64,000 nucleotides of DNA from Clostridia bacterium (GTDB lineage Bacteria; Bacillota; Clostridia; Oscillospirales; CAG-272), in contig JAFTKM010000007.1 in NCBI GenBank assembly GCA_017453245.1, positions 124,001 to 188,000 of the forward strand. Direction: 5' to 3'. Numbering within the stretch: the stretch's first letter is position 1; each line of letters begins with the position of its first letter. The translations under genes were made by a program, and so were the position numbers. This document shows, piece after piece, positions 1 to 7,234 of this stretch. The notes beneath the pieces are model-generated. The model was not told the DNA's origin and ran no database searches. It was given only the letters and a program-made list of their open reading frames with translations.

Positions 1-197
1 GAAACGACGTCCCCCTCGTAAATTTCGTCCAAAACCTCGTCAATGTAAACTTTTGTATTAAAAATCGTACATTTATCCTTAGTAGTCGGTATAGGCAGCA
101 AAACGATCTTATTTCTGTTTCTTGCGTATTCCGATCCTCTGAGATAATCAATGCACGCATCAGCTCTCAGCCCGTTTTCATAAGAATGTATTATCAT
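1..197 (-). CDS. N-terminal fragment, possibly dipicolinate synthase subunit A-like
   Basis: The reading frame runs off the left edge, so only about 65 N-terminal residues are visible. The ATG at 197-195 has a GAGGA Shine-Dalgarno about 5 nt upstream, and an in-frame stop lies seven codons further upstream, so this start is well supported. The stretch IVLLPIPTTKDKCTIFNTK, followed by an acidic helix, loosely resembles the N-terminal domain of clostridial dipicolinate synthase subunit A (a LP-P-T/S-KD segment). The first 30 residues are not typical of that family. Given spoIIE and spoVM nearby the idea is plausible, but it is inference only. Confidence 0.5.
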   Translation of the reverse strand, partial: MIIHSYENGLRADACIDYLRGSEYARNRNKIVLLPIPTTKDKCTIFNTKVYIDEVLDEIYEGDVV

Positions 198-221
198 ATC
201 GTCCTCGATCCAGGGTCAATA

Positions 222-267
222 CTCCGTCGGCGAAAGCAAAAAAGCGCCCGCCGAGCGGCCGACGGAG
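222..267 (-). terminator. Inverted repeat with internal T-run (terminator or attenuator)
   Basis: A perfect 10-bp inverted repeat (CTCCGTCGGC at 222-231, its complement at 258-267) encloses a smaller GC-rich hairpin followed, on the minus strand, by six T residues. It lies after the small membrane protein gene and just upstream of the left-edge gene. The small hairpin plus T-run could terminate transcription, and the long stem would compete with it. Confidence 0.4.
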
Positions 268-346
268 CAATGGGTGCATAGCTCTGTATGCCACGCGCCC
301 GCACACGTCGGTCACAGTATTATTATATGAAAGACTCGGGGTGAGG

Positions 347-532
347 TTACTCCCCGAAAGTACACTCACAACTATCCTTTGATTTAAACATTGATTTCAT
401 CTTGTCCACAGTACACCTTGCGGTTTTTTTTGCGCATCTGACAACGCTGAAGGCACCTATCATTGCAAGCGTGCCGATGGTGATGGCAACGTAGGGGTGA
501 GCTCTTCTGTGCTCTGTTTTTCCAAAAAGCAT
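347..532 (-). CDS. Small single-pass membrane protein, function unknown
   Basis: A 61-residue protein. The basic, His-containing N-terminus (KTEHRRAHP) is followed by one hydrophobic helix at about residues 14-32, then a Lys-rich tail with Cys residues (KDSCECTFGE at the end). GGAGA lies 6 nt before the ATG. It is transcribed divergently from the Sel1-repeat gene, and a TTGTCA/TAAAAA pair with a 17-bp gap around 577-605 could be its promoter. I do not recognise the family. The length, RBS and membrane-helix pattern support a real small gene. Confidence 0.6.
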   Translation of the reverse strand: MLFGKTEHRRAHPYVAITIGTLAMIGAFSVVRCAKKTARCTVDKMKSMFKSKDSCECTFGE

Positions 533-595
533 TTCTTTTCTCCTTTTTTCGTGGTTTTCTTATTATTCCTCGCTTTTTATTTTTTATTTACACCG

Positions 596-624
596 TTGAC
601 AAAAGTCCTTGGTTGTTGTAAAAT
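596..624 (+). promoter_or_regulatory. Sigma-A promoter of the Sel1-repeat gene
   Basis: TTGACA at 596-601, a 17-bp spacer, and TAAAAT at 619-624, 37 nt before the ATG at 661. Confidence 0.8.
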
Positions 625-660
625 TATATTAAGAAAAAATATTTAGATGGAGAATGAATT

Positions 661-2415
661 ATGATTCGTTGTAACAAGTGCGGATACGTTGGCTCTTACT
701 ATGGCCCGAAGTGTCCCTCTTGCAAGGAGATCATCACTCTTACACCCGAGGAGATAGATGAGAAGATCGAAGAAATAAATCTTGCCGAGGAGCACAGACA
801 GTATGAGCTCGCGGCAGAGGGCCATCACATTCTCGCTGATATGGGCAGGACCGAGTCGCAGAAAAAGTACGCGGCTATGCTCGAGAAGGGTGATAGCGTG
901 CCGCGTGACCTTGACGCCGCGATGGAATACTACTACATGGCGGCTAAGAAGAATGACGCGACCAGCGCCTACCGTTACTCTAGACTTGCGGAAAGAACGA
1001 GCGAGAAGGCGGCGTCCTTCTGGCTTCTGTATTCCGCGGCGCTCGGCTGCGTAGAGGCATACCCCGCTCTTGCGGACAAGCTCGCCAGAGACGGTGACGA
1101 TGAGCTGGCAAACTACTACTATGCGCTCTCGGCGGCATACGACGATACCGACTCTATCGTCACACTCGCAAAGAGATACTATAACGGTGTGGGCACGGAG
1201 CAGAATCTCCCCTATGCAAAGTGGTACATGGACAAGCTCACTCTGCCGCCCATTCACGCGATAAAGATGGCTTATAAGCTCCGCTCGGTAAAGGCGGAGG
1301 ACCCGGGAATTCCAAAGCATCCCGACTTTGACAGAATGCTTCGCAGACTTGCGATAAGAGCGCAGGATTACGGCTTTAACGGAGCGTATCATAATCTGTG
1401 CAAGATGCTCAGCGACAGAGAGGATATGCAGGCGAGAATGATCCTCGGTATGCTCTATGCAGAGGGCACGGGCTGCACACAGAATATCGACACCGCACTC
1501 ACTCTGCTCCATAGCTCCGCAGTCCACGGCAACGCCGAGGCATACCGCCATATGGGTGATATTTTCGTCTCGGGCAAGCTCGTTGAGGCAAATGCGGACA
1601 AGGCGCTTGAGTTTTACAAGGCGGCGGCCGACCTCGGTATGACCAATGCGTACGAGACCATGGGAGATATCTTCCGTGTGGGCGAGCTTGTGCCTCGCGA
1701 CGTCGCAAGAGCGATAGAGCTCTACGATATGGGCGCCAAGGAGGGACACTCCGGCGCGAGAGAAAAGGCAGAGCTTCTGAAGAGCAAGCGCGAGGAGATG
1801 TACATTGCGGGTAAGGAGATGAGAATCTCCAACCCCGAGCAGTCATTCCGCGCATTCGCTATCTCATCAAGTATGGGATACCTCCCCTCTTACAAGGAAA
1901 TGGCAAAGGCGTTTATATCCGGACGCGGCATAAAGAAGAATCGCTCGCAGGGCTATCTCTGGCTCGAGAGAGCCGTACAGAGCGGCGACGACGAAGCGCT
2001 GTATGATTACGGCTTATGCTTCTCGAGAGGAATAGGCACCGCATTTGATTTTAAGCGCGCGGTTGAGGTGCTCTCGAAGGCGGCAAGGCTCGGCAGCCGC
2101 GATGCGGGCGAGGAGCTCAAGCGCCTTATGGAAAACAAAAGACGCCATATGCTGAAGAAGGTATACTCAGACGCTATGACTCTCATACACAAAAAGAAAT
2201 TTTCCGAGGCAGAGCAATTCCTGAAGATATGTCTCCGACTCGGCCACGCAAAGGGCATATACACCCTCGGCTGTCTCAATGAATTCGGTCTTGGCATTCC
2301 CACCAACAGAGAGGTTGCCTTCAGACTTTACGAGACCGCATTCGATCTCAAATTCAGAGATCCGAGAGCTGTATATAAGCTCAGAATTCTCCGTATGGCG
2401 AGAACTTACGGCTGA
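661..2415 (+). CDS. Zinc-ribbon and Sel1-repeat (TPR-like) protein
   Basis: 584 residues. The N-terminus carries a CXXC-X13-CXXC zinc ribbon (CNKC, CPSC; residues 4-21). The rest is a chain of Sel1-type helical repeats, seen as repeated A-x-x-x-Y/L and G-x-G patterns such as LGMLYAEGTGC, YYNGVGTEQN and MGDIFRVGE. Sel1 repeats bind proteins, and in bacteria often act as scaffolds; no catalytic domain is visible. There is no signal peptide, so it is probably cytoplasmic. GGAGA lies 8 nt upstream of the ATG. It is a single-gene unit with its own promoter at 596 and a strong terminator at 2453. The partner is unknown. Confidence 0.85.
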   Translation: MIRCNKCGYVGSYYGPKCPSCKEIITLTPEEIDEKIEEINLAEEHRQYELAAEGHHILADMGRTESQKKYAAMLEKGDSVPRDLDAAMEYYYMAAKKNDATSAYRYSRLAERTSEKAASFWLLYSAALGCVEAYPALADKLARDGDDELANYYYALSAAYDDTDSIVTLAKRYYNGVGTEQNLPYAKWYMDKLTLPPIHAIKMAYKLRSVKAEDPGIPKHPDFDRMLRRLAIRAQDYGFNGAYHNLCKMLSDREDMQARMILGMLYAEGTGCTQNIDTALTLLHSSAVHGNAEAYRHMGDIFVSGKLVEANADKALEFYKAAADLGMTNAYETMGDIFRVGELVPRDVARAIELYDMGAKEGHSGAREKAELLKSKREEMYIAGKEMRISNPEQSFRAFAISSSMGYLPSYKEMAKAFISGRGIKKNRSQGYLWLERAVQSGDDEALYDYGLCFSRGIGTAFDFKRAVEVLSKAARLGSRDAGEELKRLMENKRRHMLKKVYSDAMTLIHKKKFSEAEQFLKICLRLGHAKGIYTLGCLNEFGLGIPTNREVAFRLYETAFDLKFRDPRAVYKLRILRMARTYG

Positions 2416-2452
2416 TTTTGTAAATTTTAGTTTTCATTTTATTTGATTAAGT

Positions 2453-2488
2453 AAAAAAGATGACGGAAATAATTCCGTCATCTTTTTT
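2453..2488. terminator. Bidirectional intrinsic terminator
   Basis: A hairpin with arms AGATGACGGAA / TTCCGTCATCT and a 4-nt loop, flanked by A-run and T-run, so it can serve both the Sel1 gene and the convergent foldase gene. Confidence 0.9.
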
Positions 2489-2506
2489 TGTTTCTATGCG
2501 GTTTTA

Positions 2507-4120
2507 TCAGCCGTTCTTCACGGTCGCGTTATCGATAAGCTTGTCGATAGCGTAATCATAAAGAACGAGCTCGTACCAATAGGAGTCGGCAAACTGAGAC
2601 TTAACGTCCTCCTTTGCTGCCTCTACCTTCTCGTCATAGTTTTCGGAGTCCTCGGTGATCTCGTAGTAATCAAGATAGGACTGAAGATACTCGCCGAAGA
2701 GTCTTTCATATATTGCGTTATATTCCTCGTCGGAGGGAATAAGGTTTTCCTGACGGACGATGTAGTAGAATGCAAGCTTCTGCTTAACAGCGATCTCTGC
2801 ATTGGAGCGAAGAGTTGCCTTCCAATCCGCCTTGCTGTCAAGGCCGAGATATTCTCTTGCAAACGCGTCAAGGCTGTTGTAGTAGCTCGAGTAGCTTGCG
2901 TACATAGAGTTGATCTCGTCGAGGTCCTCGTTATACTTAGCGGTTACCTCGCTCTCGGGGAGCTTCTTGAAGTTAGCGTTTGCGATAATGTGATCCCAGA
3001 ATTTAACCTCAACCGCGGAGTCGACCTCCTCGTTATAGGCATTGTCAAGCTCTGCCTTTACGGAATTCTCATACTTCTCTACAAGAGTAGCGCCCTCAAA
3101 GGATGCAAGATCCTCCGCGCTGATCTTAAGAGTCTCGGTAATGAACTCATCGTTATACTCGGGAGTGGTGTAATCCTTAGCGGTTCTGATATATACCTCG
3201 AAGTAAGCGGTCTTACCCTTGAGGTCGTCGCTGTTTGCATAATCGGAGGGGAAATAAGCCTCGACAACGAGTCTTTCCTTTTCGCTGTCATCTATTCTGT
3301 AAACCTCGGTTACAGTCATATCAAAATAGCAGTCGGTAGCATTGGGATCGTCACTCTCTCTGGTGGTCTCGACCAGAAGCTTGTTGCCGGTCTCGTTGGT
3401 AGCAAACTGAGTGCCAATAGGCTTAAGAGCAAAATACTCTGCAAAGCCCTTGCCCCAAGTCTCGTCAACCGTGGGATCGGAAAGGTCGATCGTAGCGGTC
3501 TGCGACATTCTCGCAGTTCCGTCAGCATAATAAGAGGAATAGGTAAGCTTGATAATATCGCCTGCCTGAACGAGGCCTGAGGTAGCCTTCTCCATAGTAG
3601 CATAATTCTTCTGATTCTTGCCTACAAGGTTGTACTCAAAGCCGGGAATAAAGCTGCCAGAGCCAAGCTCAAGGGAGTAAGCGGAGGTGTCGCTGAAGTT
3701 GCATCCGCCGTCGAAGTACTGCTTCTCATCATTCTCGCCGAGGGTGTAGCCGCGATAGTAGATGTTAGCCACGTCGCCTGCGGAAAGAGTTACGTTGGGG
3801 AGATTGATAACAGGGGTGTCGGGTGTGATCTTGTTCTGACAAAGCACCTTGAGTATCGCATCCTTGAGGTCCTGGTCGCTTACTGCGGACACGTCGATCT
3901 CAACCTCATAGCTGCTGTAAAGATCGGAGGATACTTCAACGTACTTTTTAAGATCGACCTTCATATAATCGAAGGCCTTGCTTTTGTTCTTATTCACAGC
4001 CGCAACGATAGCGAATACCGTGGCTGTGAGAATTCCTACAAGCGCAACGCACGCAAATACTATAAGAAATATTCTTGTGCCGTCAAGCTTTTTTGTTTCT
4101 GTAGCGGTGTTGTTAGCCAT
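2507..4120 (-). CDS. Membrane-anchored FKBP/trigger factor-like peptidyl-prolyl isomerase
   Basis: 537 residues. A cytoplasmic N-terminus is followed by one membrane helix (about 17-42). An FKBP-like domain at about residues 110-190 contains [25 protein letters not shown] and [18 protein letters not shown], which matches the trigger factor PPIase core. After it come a second degenerate domain and a helical C-terminal region like the trigger factor substrate-binding arms (about 340-530). The likely role is folding of exported proteins at the outer membrane face. Its start overlaps the stop of rnhA by 8 nt, so the two are co-translated. The neighbouring lipoprotein at 4632 looks like a diverged relative. 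Confidence 0.8.
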   Translation of the reverse strand: MANNTATETKKLDGTRIFLIVFACVALVGILTATVFAIVAAVNKNKSKAFDYMKVDLKKYVEVSSDLYSSYEVEIDVSAVSDQDLKDAILKVLCQNKITPDTPVINLPNVTLSAGDVANIYYRGYTLGENDEKQYFDGGCNFSDTSAYSLELGSGSFIPGFEYNLVGKNQKNYATMEKATSGLVQAGDIIKLTYSSYYADGTARMSQTATIDLSDPTVDETWGKGFAEYFALKPIGTQFATNETGNKLLVETTRESDDPNATDCYFDMTVTEVYRIDDSEKERLVVEAYFPSDYANSDDLKGKTAYFEVYIRTAKDYTTPEYNDEFITETLKISAEDLASFEGATLVEKYENSVKAELDNAYNEEVDSAVEVKFWDHIIANANFKKLPESEVTAKYNEDLDEINSMYASYSSYYNSLDAFAREYLGLDSKADWKATLRSNAEIAVKQKLAFYYIVRQENLIPSDEEYNAIYERLFGEYLQSYLDYYEITEDSENYDEKVEAAKEDVKSQFADSYWYELVLYDYAIDKLIDNATVKNG

Positions 4121-4565
4121 TGTTTTCTCCTATATTATTAAAGGAATCCGCATACGCGGTAGCGAGCGCGTCGCATCTTTCATTGTACGGATGTCCGTTA
4201 TGCCCCTTTATCCACACGAATTTAACCTTGTGGATGCGCGTGAGCTCATATATTTTCTCCCAAAGATCGGGATTCTTGAGTCCGCCGGATTTGTTCCAGC
4301 CCTTATCGCGCCAGGAGTATATCCACCCCTCGTTGAATGCGTCGACGAGATATTTAGAGTCCGAGGTGAGAGTGACCGAGCAGGGCTCCTTGAGAGCCTC
4401 TAGTCCCCTTATCGCTCCGAGGAGCTCCATTCTGTTATTGGTGGTTTCAATTTCTCCGCCGGACAACTCCTTTTCATACCTTCCGTACACAAGGATCGCT
4501 CCAAAGCCTCCGGGGCCGGGATTTCCTCTGCAGGCTCCATCCGTGTAAAGACTTACTTCCTTCAT
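4113..4565 (-). CDS. rnhA: Ribonuclease HI
   Basis: 150 residues, the normal length for the family. RNase HI cleaves the RNA strand of RNA-DNA hybrids in the cytoplasm. All four catalytic acidic residues are visible: D9 in [15 protein letters not shown]47 in [10 protein letters not shown]69 in TSDSKY and D132 in NERCDALA. The accessory His is in the WIKGHNGH segment (H122), and the basic handle [11 protein letters not shown] is present. It overlaps the start of the downstream foldase gene by 8 nt, an unusual pairing for a cytoplasmic nuclease. Confidence 0.95.
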   Translation of the reverse strand: MKEVSLYTDGACRGNPGPGGFGAILVYGRYEKELSGGEIETTNNRMELLGAIRGLEALKEPCSVTLTSDSKYLVDAFNEGWIYSWRDKGWNKSGGLKNPDLWEKIYELTRIHKVKFVWIKGHNGHPYNERCDALATAYADSFNNIGENNG

Positions 4566-4582
4566 AGTCTTCCTTTTTATAA

Positions 4583-4620
4583 TTAAAGGACTGTGCCTTG
4601 TAAGCAGGACAGCCCTTTAA
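4583..4620 (-). terminator. Imperfect hairpin between the 785-aa lipoprotein gene and rnhA
   Basis: Arms TTAAAGG-A-CTGT-G-CCT and AGG-A-CAG-C-CCTTTAA pair with three mismatches. The T-run on the minus strand is weak, so it may only attenuate read-through into rnhA. Confidence 0.35.
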
Positions 4621-4631
4621 TGTCGTTTTAA

Positions 4632-6974
4632 TTATTTATCCTGAGCCTCAGTGGTGTAGTTAACGTGCTTATAAACTACGCCGAGAACAACGTCCTCCAT
4701 AGACTCGTCTACCTCAAGGAGGTAATTCATAGCCTTGTCGAACTGCTCAGCATGGTAGCTGTCGTCAACGTTGTAGGTGAAGGAAAGGCCGTACTGCTGA
4801 TAAAGGAGCGCGGTGTTCTCAAGGTTCTTCTTGATATCCTTCTTCTCATCCTTGGTAAGGGTTACGTCAGTATCCCACTTAGTCTCAACTGCGTTTGCGA
4901 ATACGTAAATGATAATGATATCCTTTACGGTCTCTTCTGCCTCTGCCTGGATAGCAGCCTCAACAGCGTCCATATCGCCCTTGTTAGATGTTACCTTATC
5001 GATAAGGTAAGCGTCGAAGTCGCCGTTGTAGTGAGCGTAGTTGGTCTCGGTAGAGGTAGAGGTGGAGGTGGAGCTGCCGGAGGAGTAGTTGCCCTCGTAG
5101 AAGTCATACTTGTAGGTGTTCATAATTGCCTTGTATGCATTCTTAACAGCTCTCTTGGGAAGGTTATCCTCGAACTTAACGTTCTTCTCAAGGTACTCGA
5201 TAACCTTAGCTGCGATCTTATTGTTGATGTCTGCCTTGTAAGCATCTTCAAGAGTGTTGTACTGATACTCGTTGTAATCTGCTACAAGAGCGCTTTCAAC
5301 GCCGGTCTCACCTTTCTTGCAAGCAAGGATAGCGGTGATCTTCTCCTCAACGTCACTCTCAGCATTGTCAGCCTCGGTCTTAGCGGTATTGTATGCGATC
5401 TGAGCATTCTGAAGCTTGGTCTTAAGAGAAGCGGTCTCGGACTCGGATGCGCCGTCGTCCTTTGCAAGGTTGGACTGCGCGGTAGTGAGCGCCTTAAGAG
5501 CCTCAGTCTCAGCCTTCTCCTTGGTGGTGAGAGTGCTGTTGAGAGTTACAAGCTCCTCAACAAGGTCTGCAAGAGTCTTGTCGCCATTCTTGTATTCCTC
5601 ATCGTTGAGGGTCTCGAAAACGTAAGAGGTAAGAGCCTCGTGGTCGTGGTCCTCCTCGGTCTCGTCGTGCTCAGCAACAACGGTGGAGGCAACGGTAGAG
5701 TAGAACTCGCGGAGAATAACCTCTGCGCTAAGCTCTGCTACGTCGAGGTAGTATACGGGGAAGATGTTGTAGGTGAGCTCAACACCGTTAAGGGTGATCT
5801 TCTCACCGTAGATGTTGGTCTCGGTCTTCTTATTGCTGTTATCCTCCTTGAGCTCCTCCTCGTAGGGAGTATAGGTTACGGTGAAGGGAGCGTTGTCGGA
5901 CTTAACGATCCAGTTAACCTTTACGTTGGTGTACTTCATCTCAACGGTCTTGCCGTCGATCTCAACGTTCTTAACGGTGATGGAGGAGGTAGTGGAGCCA
6001 ACGTTCTTGTCAACGAGCTGACCTGCGAAGGTCTTGGTCTCATCGGTAGCGTCGTCAGCATCCTTGGTTACGTTCATAACCTGGTAGGATACGGTAGCCT
6101 TGTAGTTACCGTCGGAGTCGATGTTCTCTGCGCTGTAGCCCTCGGGAAGATCGTAGGTGTTGGTCTCGGAGTTGAGCCACTGAGCAGCGGAGAAGGTGTA
6201 GGTATAGGTAACGAAGATAACGTCACCGTCACTAACCTTATCGGTGCTGTTGTCCTTAACGATGGACTCTACCTTGAGGTCGGTGTAGGTGTACTTGATC
6301 TCAGCGGAGGTCTCAGTCTCGATCTCGGTAAAGTTGATCTCGGGGAGAGTAACGCCAACCTGAGCGCCGATAAGAGCGTCTGCAAGCTTGTTGTTCTCGC
6401 CGACAACAAAGTATTCCTGAGTTACGGTCTCGGTCTTGTTCTCAAGGCCGTCATTCCAGGTCTTGGTGTAGGAGATGGAGAGCGCGTCGCCCTTGCCTAC
6501 AACGGTAGCGGAGGAGGTGGAGTAAAGGTGATCTGCGATCTCCTTATTGAGTGCGCCCTCGGATACTGCCTTGTTAAGGCCCTCAAGGGTGGTAAGGCCT
6601 ACCTGAATGTTGGTGGGCTTGGACTCGTCCATCTTGCTTGCGAAGAAGATATTGCCCTCAGCGTCGGTAGCATAGTAGCAGAAGTAGAGAGAGTCATACT
6701 TCTCTACCTTGCCTGCGAACTTCTTGTCGGTAGTATCGGTAACCTTAAGAATAGCCGCAGCGATAGCATCCTGTACCTTGCTCTGTCTTACGGCCTCATC
6801 AGTGCCGAAGTCTCCGTCGGTAATGGTGAGCGCCTGAAGAGCGTTAAAGAACGCCTCGGCATCAAGTGTTGCGTACTTGGACATATCATCCTTAGCATAG
6901 TTGTAGGAACAACCGGTAAGGGTGAGGAATGCCAAAGCTACAACAAGAATTAAACTGATAATTCTCTTTTTCAT
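4632..6974 (-). CDS. Large lipoprotein with FKBP/trigger factor-like repeats and coiled coil
   Basis: About 780 residues. I place the start at the internal ATG at 6974 (MKKRIISL), because TGAGGA sits 8 nt upstream; the ATG five codons earlier lacks an RBS. A signal peptide ends in the lipobox LTGC. Segments such as VGKGDALSISYTKT and VSDGDVIFVTYTYTF repeat the G-D-x-h-x-V/I-x-Y pattern of FKBP domains. They are followed by a His/Asp/Glu cluster (EHDETEEDHDHEAL), an Ala/Glu/Lys coiled coil, a trigger-factor-like helical region and a Ser/Thr linker (SSGSSTSTSTSTE). The protein is probably a surface foldase or scaffold. Whether the isomerase site is active cannot be judged by eye. Confidence 0.75.
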   Translation of the reverse strand: MKKRIISLILVVALAFLTLTGCSYNYAKDDMSKYATLDAEAFFNALQALTITDGDFGTDEAVRQSKVQDAIAAAILKVTDTTDKKFAGKVEKYDSLYFCYYATDAEGNIFFASKMDESKPTNIQVGLTTLEGLNKAVSEGALNKEIADHLYSTSSATVVGKGDALSISYTKTWNDGLENKTETVTQEYFVVGENNKLADALIGAQVGVTLPEINFTEIETETSAEIKYTYTDLKVESIVKDNSTDKVSDGDVIFVTYTYTFSAAQWLNSETNTYDLPEGYSAENIDSDGNYKATVSYQVMNVTKDADDATDETKTFAGQLVDKNVGSTTSSITVKNVEIDGKTVEMKYTNVKVNWIVKSDNAPFTVTYTPYEEELKEDNSNKKTETNIYGEKITLNGVELTYNIFPVYYLDVAELSAEVILREFYSTVASTVVAEHDETEEDHDHEALTSYVFETLNDEEYKNGDKTLADLVEELVTLNSTLTTKEKAETEALKALTTAQSNLAKDDGASESETASLKTKLQNAQIAYNTAKTEADNAESDVEEKITAILACKKGETGVESALVADYNEYQYNTLEDAYKADINNKIAAKVIEYLEKNVKFEDNLPKRAVKNAYKAIMNTYKYDFYEGNYSSGSSTSTSTSTETNYAHYNGDFDAYLIDKVTSNKGDMDAVEAAIQAEAEETVKDIIIIYVFANAVETKWDTDVTLTKDEKKDIKKNLENTALLYQQYGLSFTYNVDDSYHAEQFDKAMNYLLEVDESMEDVVLGVVYKHVNYTTEAQDK

Positions 6975-7088
6975 TGTCTGTTTCCTCATATATTTTTATT
7001 TTTTAGAACATATTTAAGTACCGTTCCTGGGTACGTTCGCCCGTCAAAATCACCCGTTTTTTCACGCGGTGACAATTCAAGCCATAAC

Positions 7089-7117
7089 ATTATATCATAT
7101 TATTTTATAAAATGCAA
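7089..7117 (-). promoter_or_regulatory. Sigma-A promoter of the 785-aa lipoprotein gene
   Basis: On the minus strand, TTGCAT, a 17-bp spacer and TATAAT (plus-strand ATTATA at 7089-7094). The 5' leader of about 105 nt contains an imperfect GTACC/GGTAC hairpin near 7019-7035. Confidence 0.75.
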
Positions 7118-7167
7118 ACCTTTTTTTAAAAAATAATGTTTTTTTTAAATATTTTTGCTCTATGACG

Positions 7168-7225
7168 GATTCAGGGGTGTTTTTTACATTTTTTTATGCG
7201 ATTTTCATAGAAAACACCCCGAATC
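7168..7225 (-). terminator. Long-stem inverted repeat downstream of the Gld-type operon
   Basis: Arms of about 15 bp (GATTC-GGGGTGTTTT and complement, one bulged base) with a 27-nt loop, right after the stop of the 993-aa gene. There is no clean T-run after the stem, so termination efficiency is uncertain. Confidence 0.5.
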
Positions 7226-7234
7226 TCAGCCTAT

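Noticed and set aside
4665..6953. Long open frame opposite the 785-aa lipoprotein gene
   Set aside because: No RBS, no recognisable domain, Val/Leu/Gly-rich translation typical of an antisense shadow; the minus-strand gene has signal peptide, lipobox and promoter.
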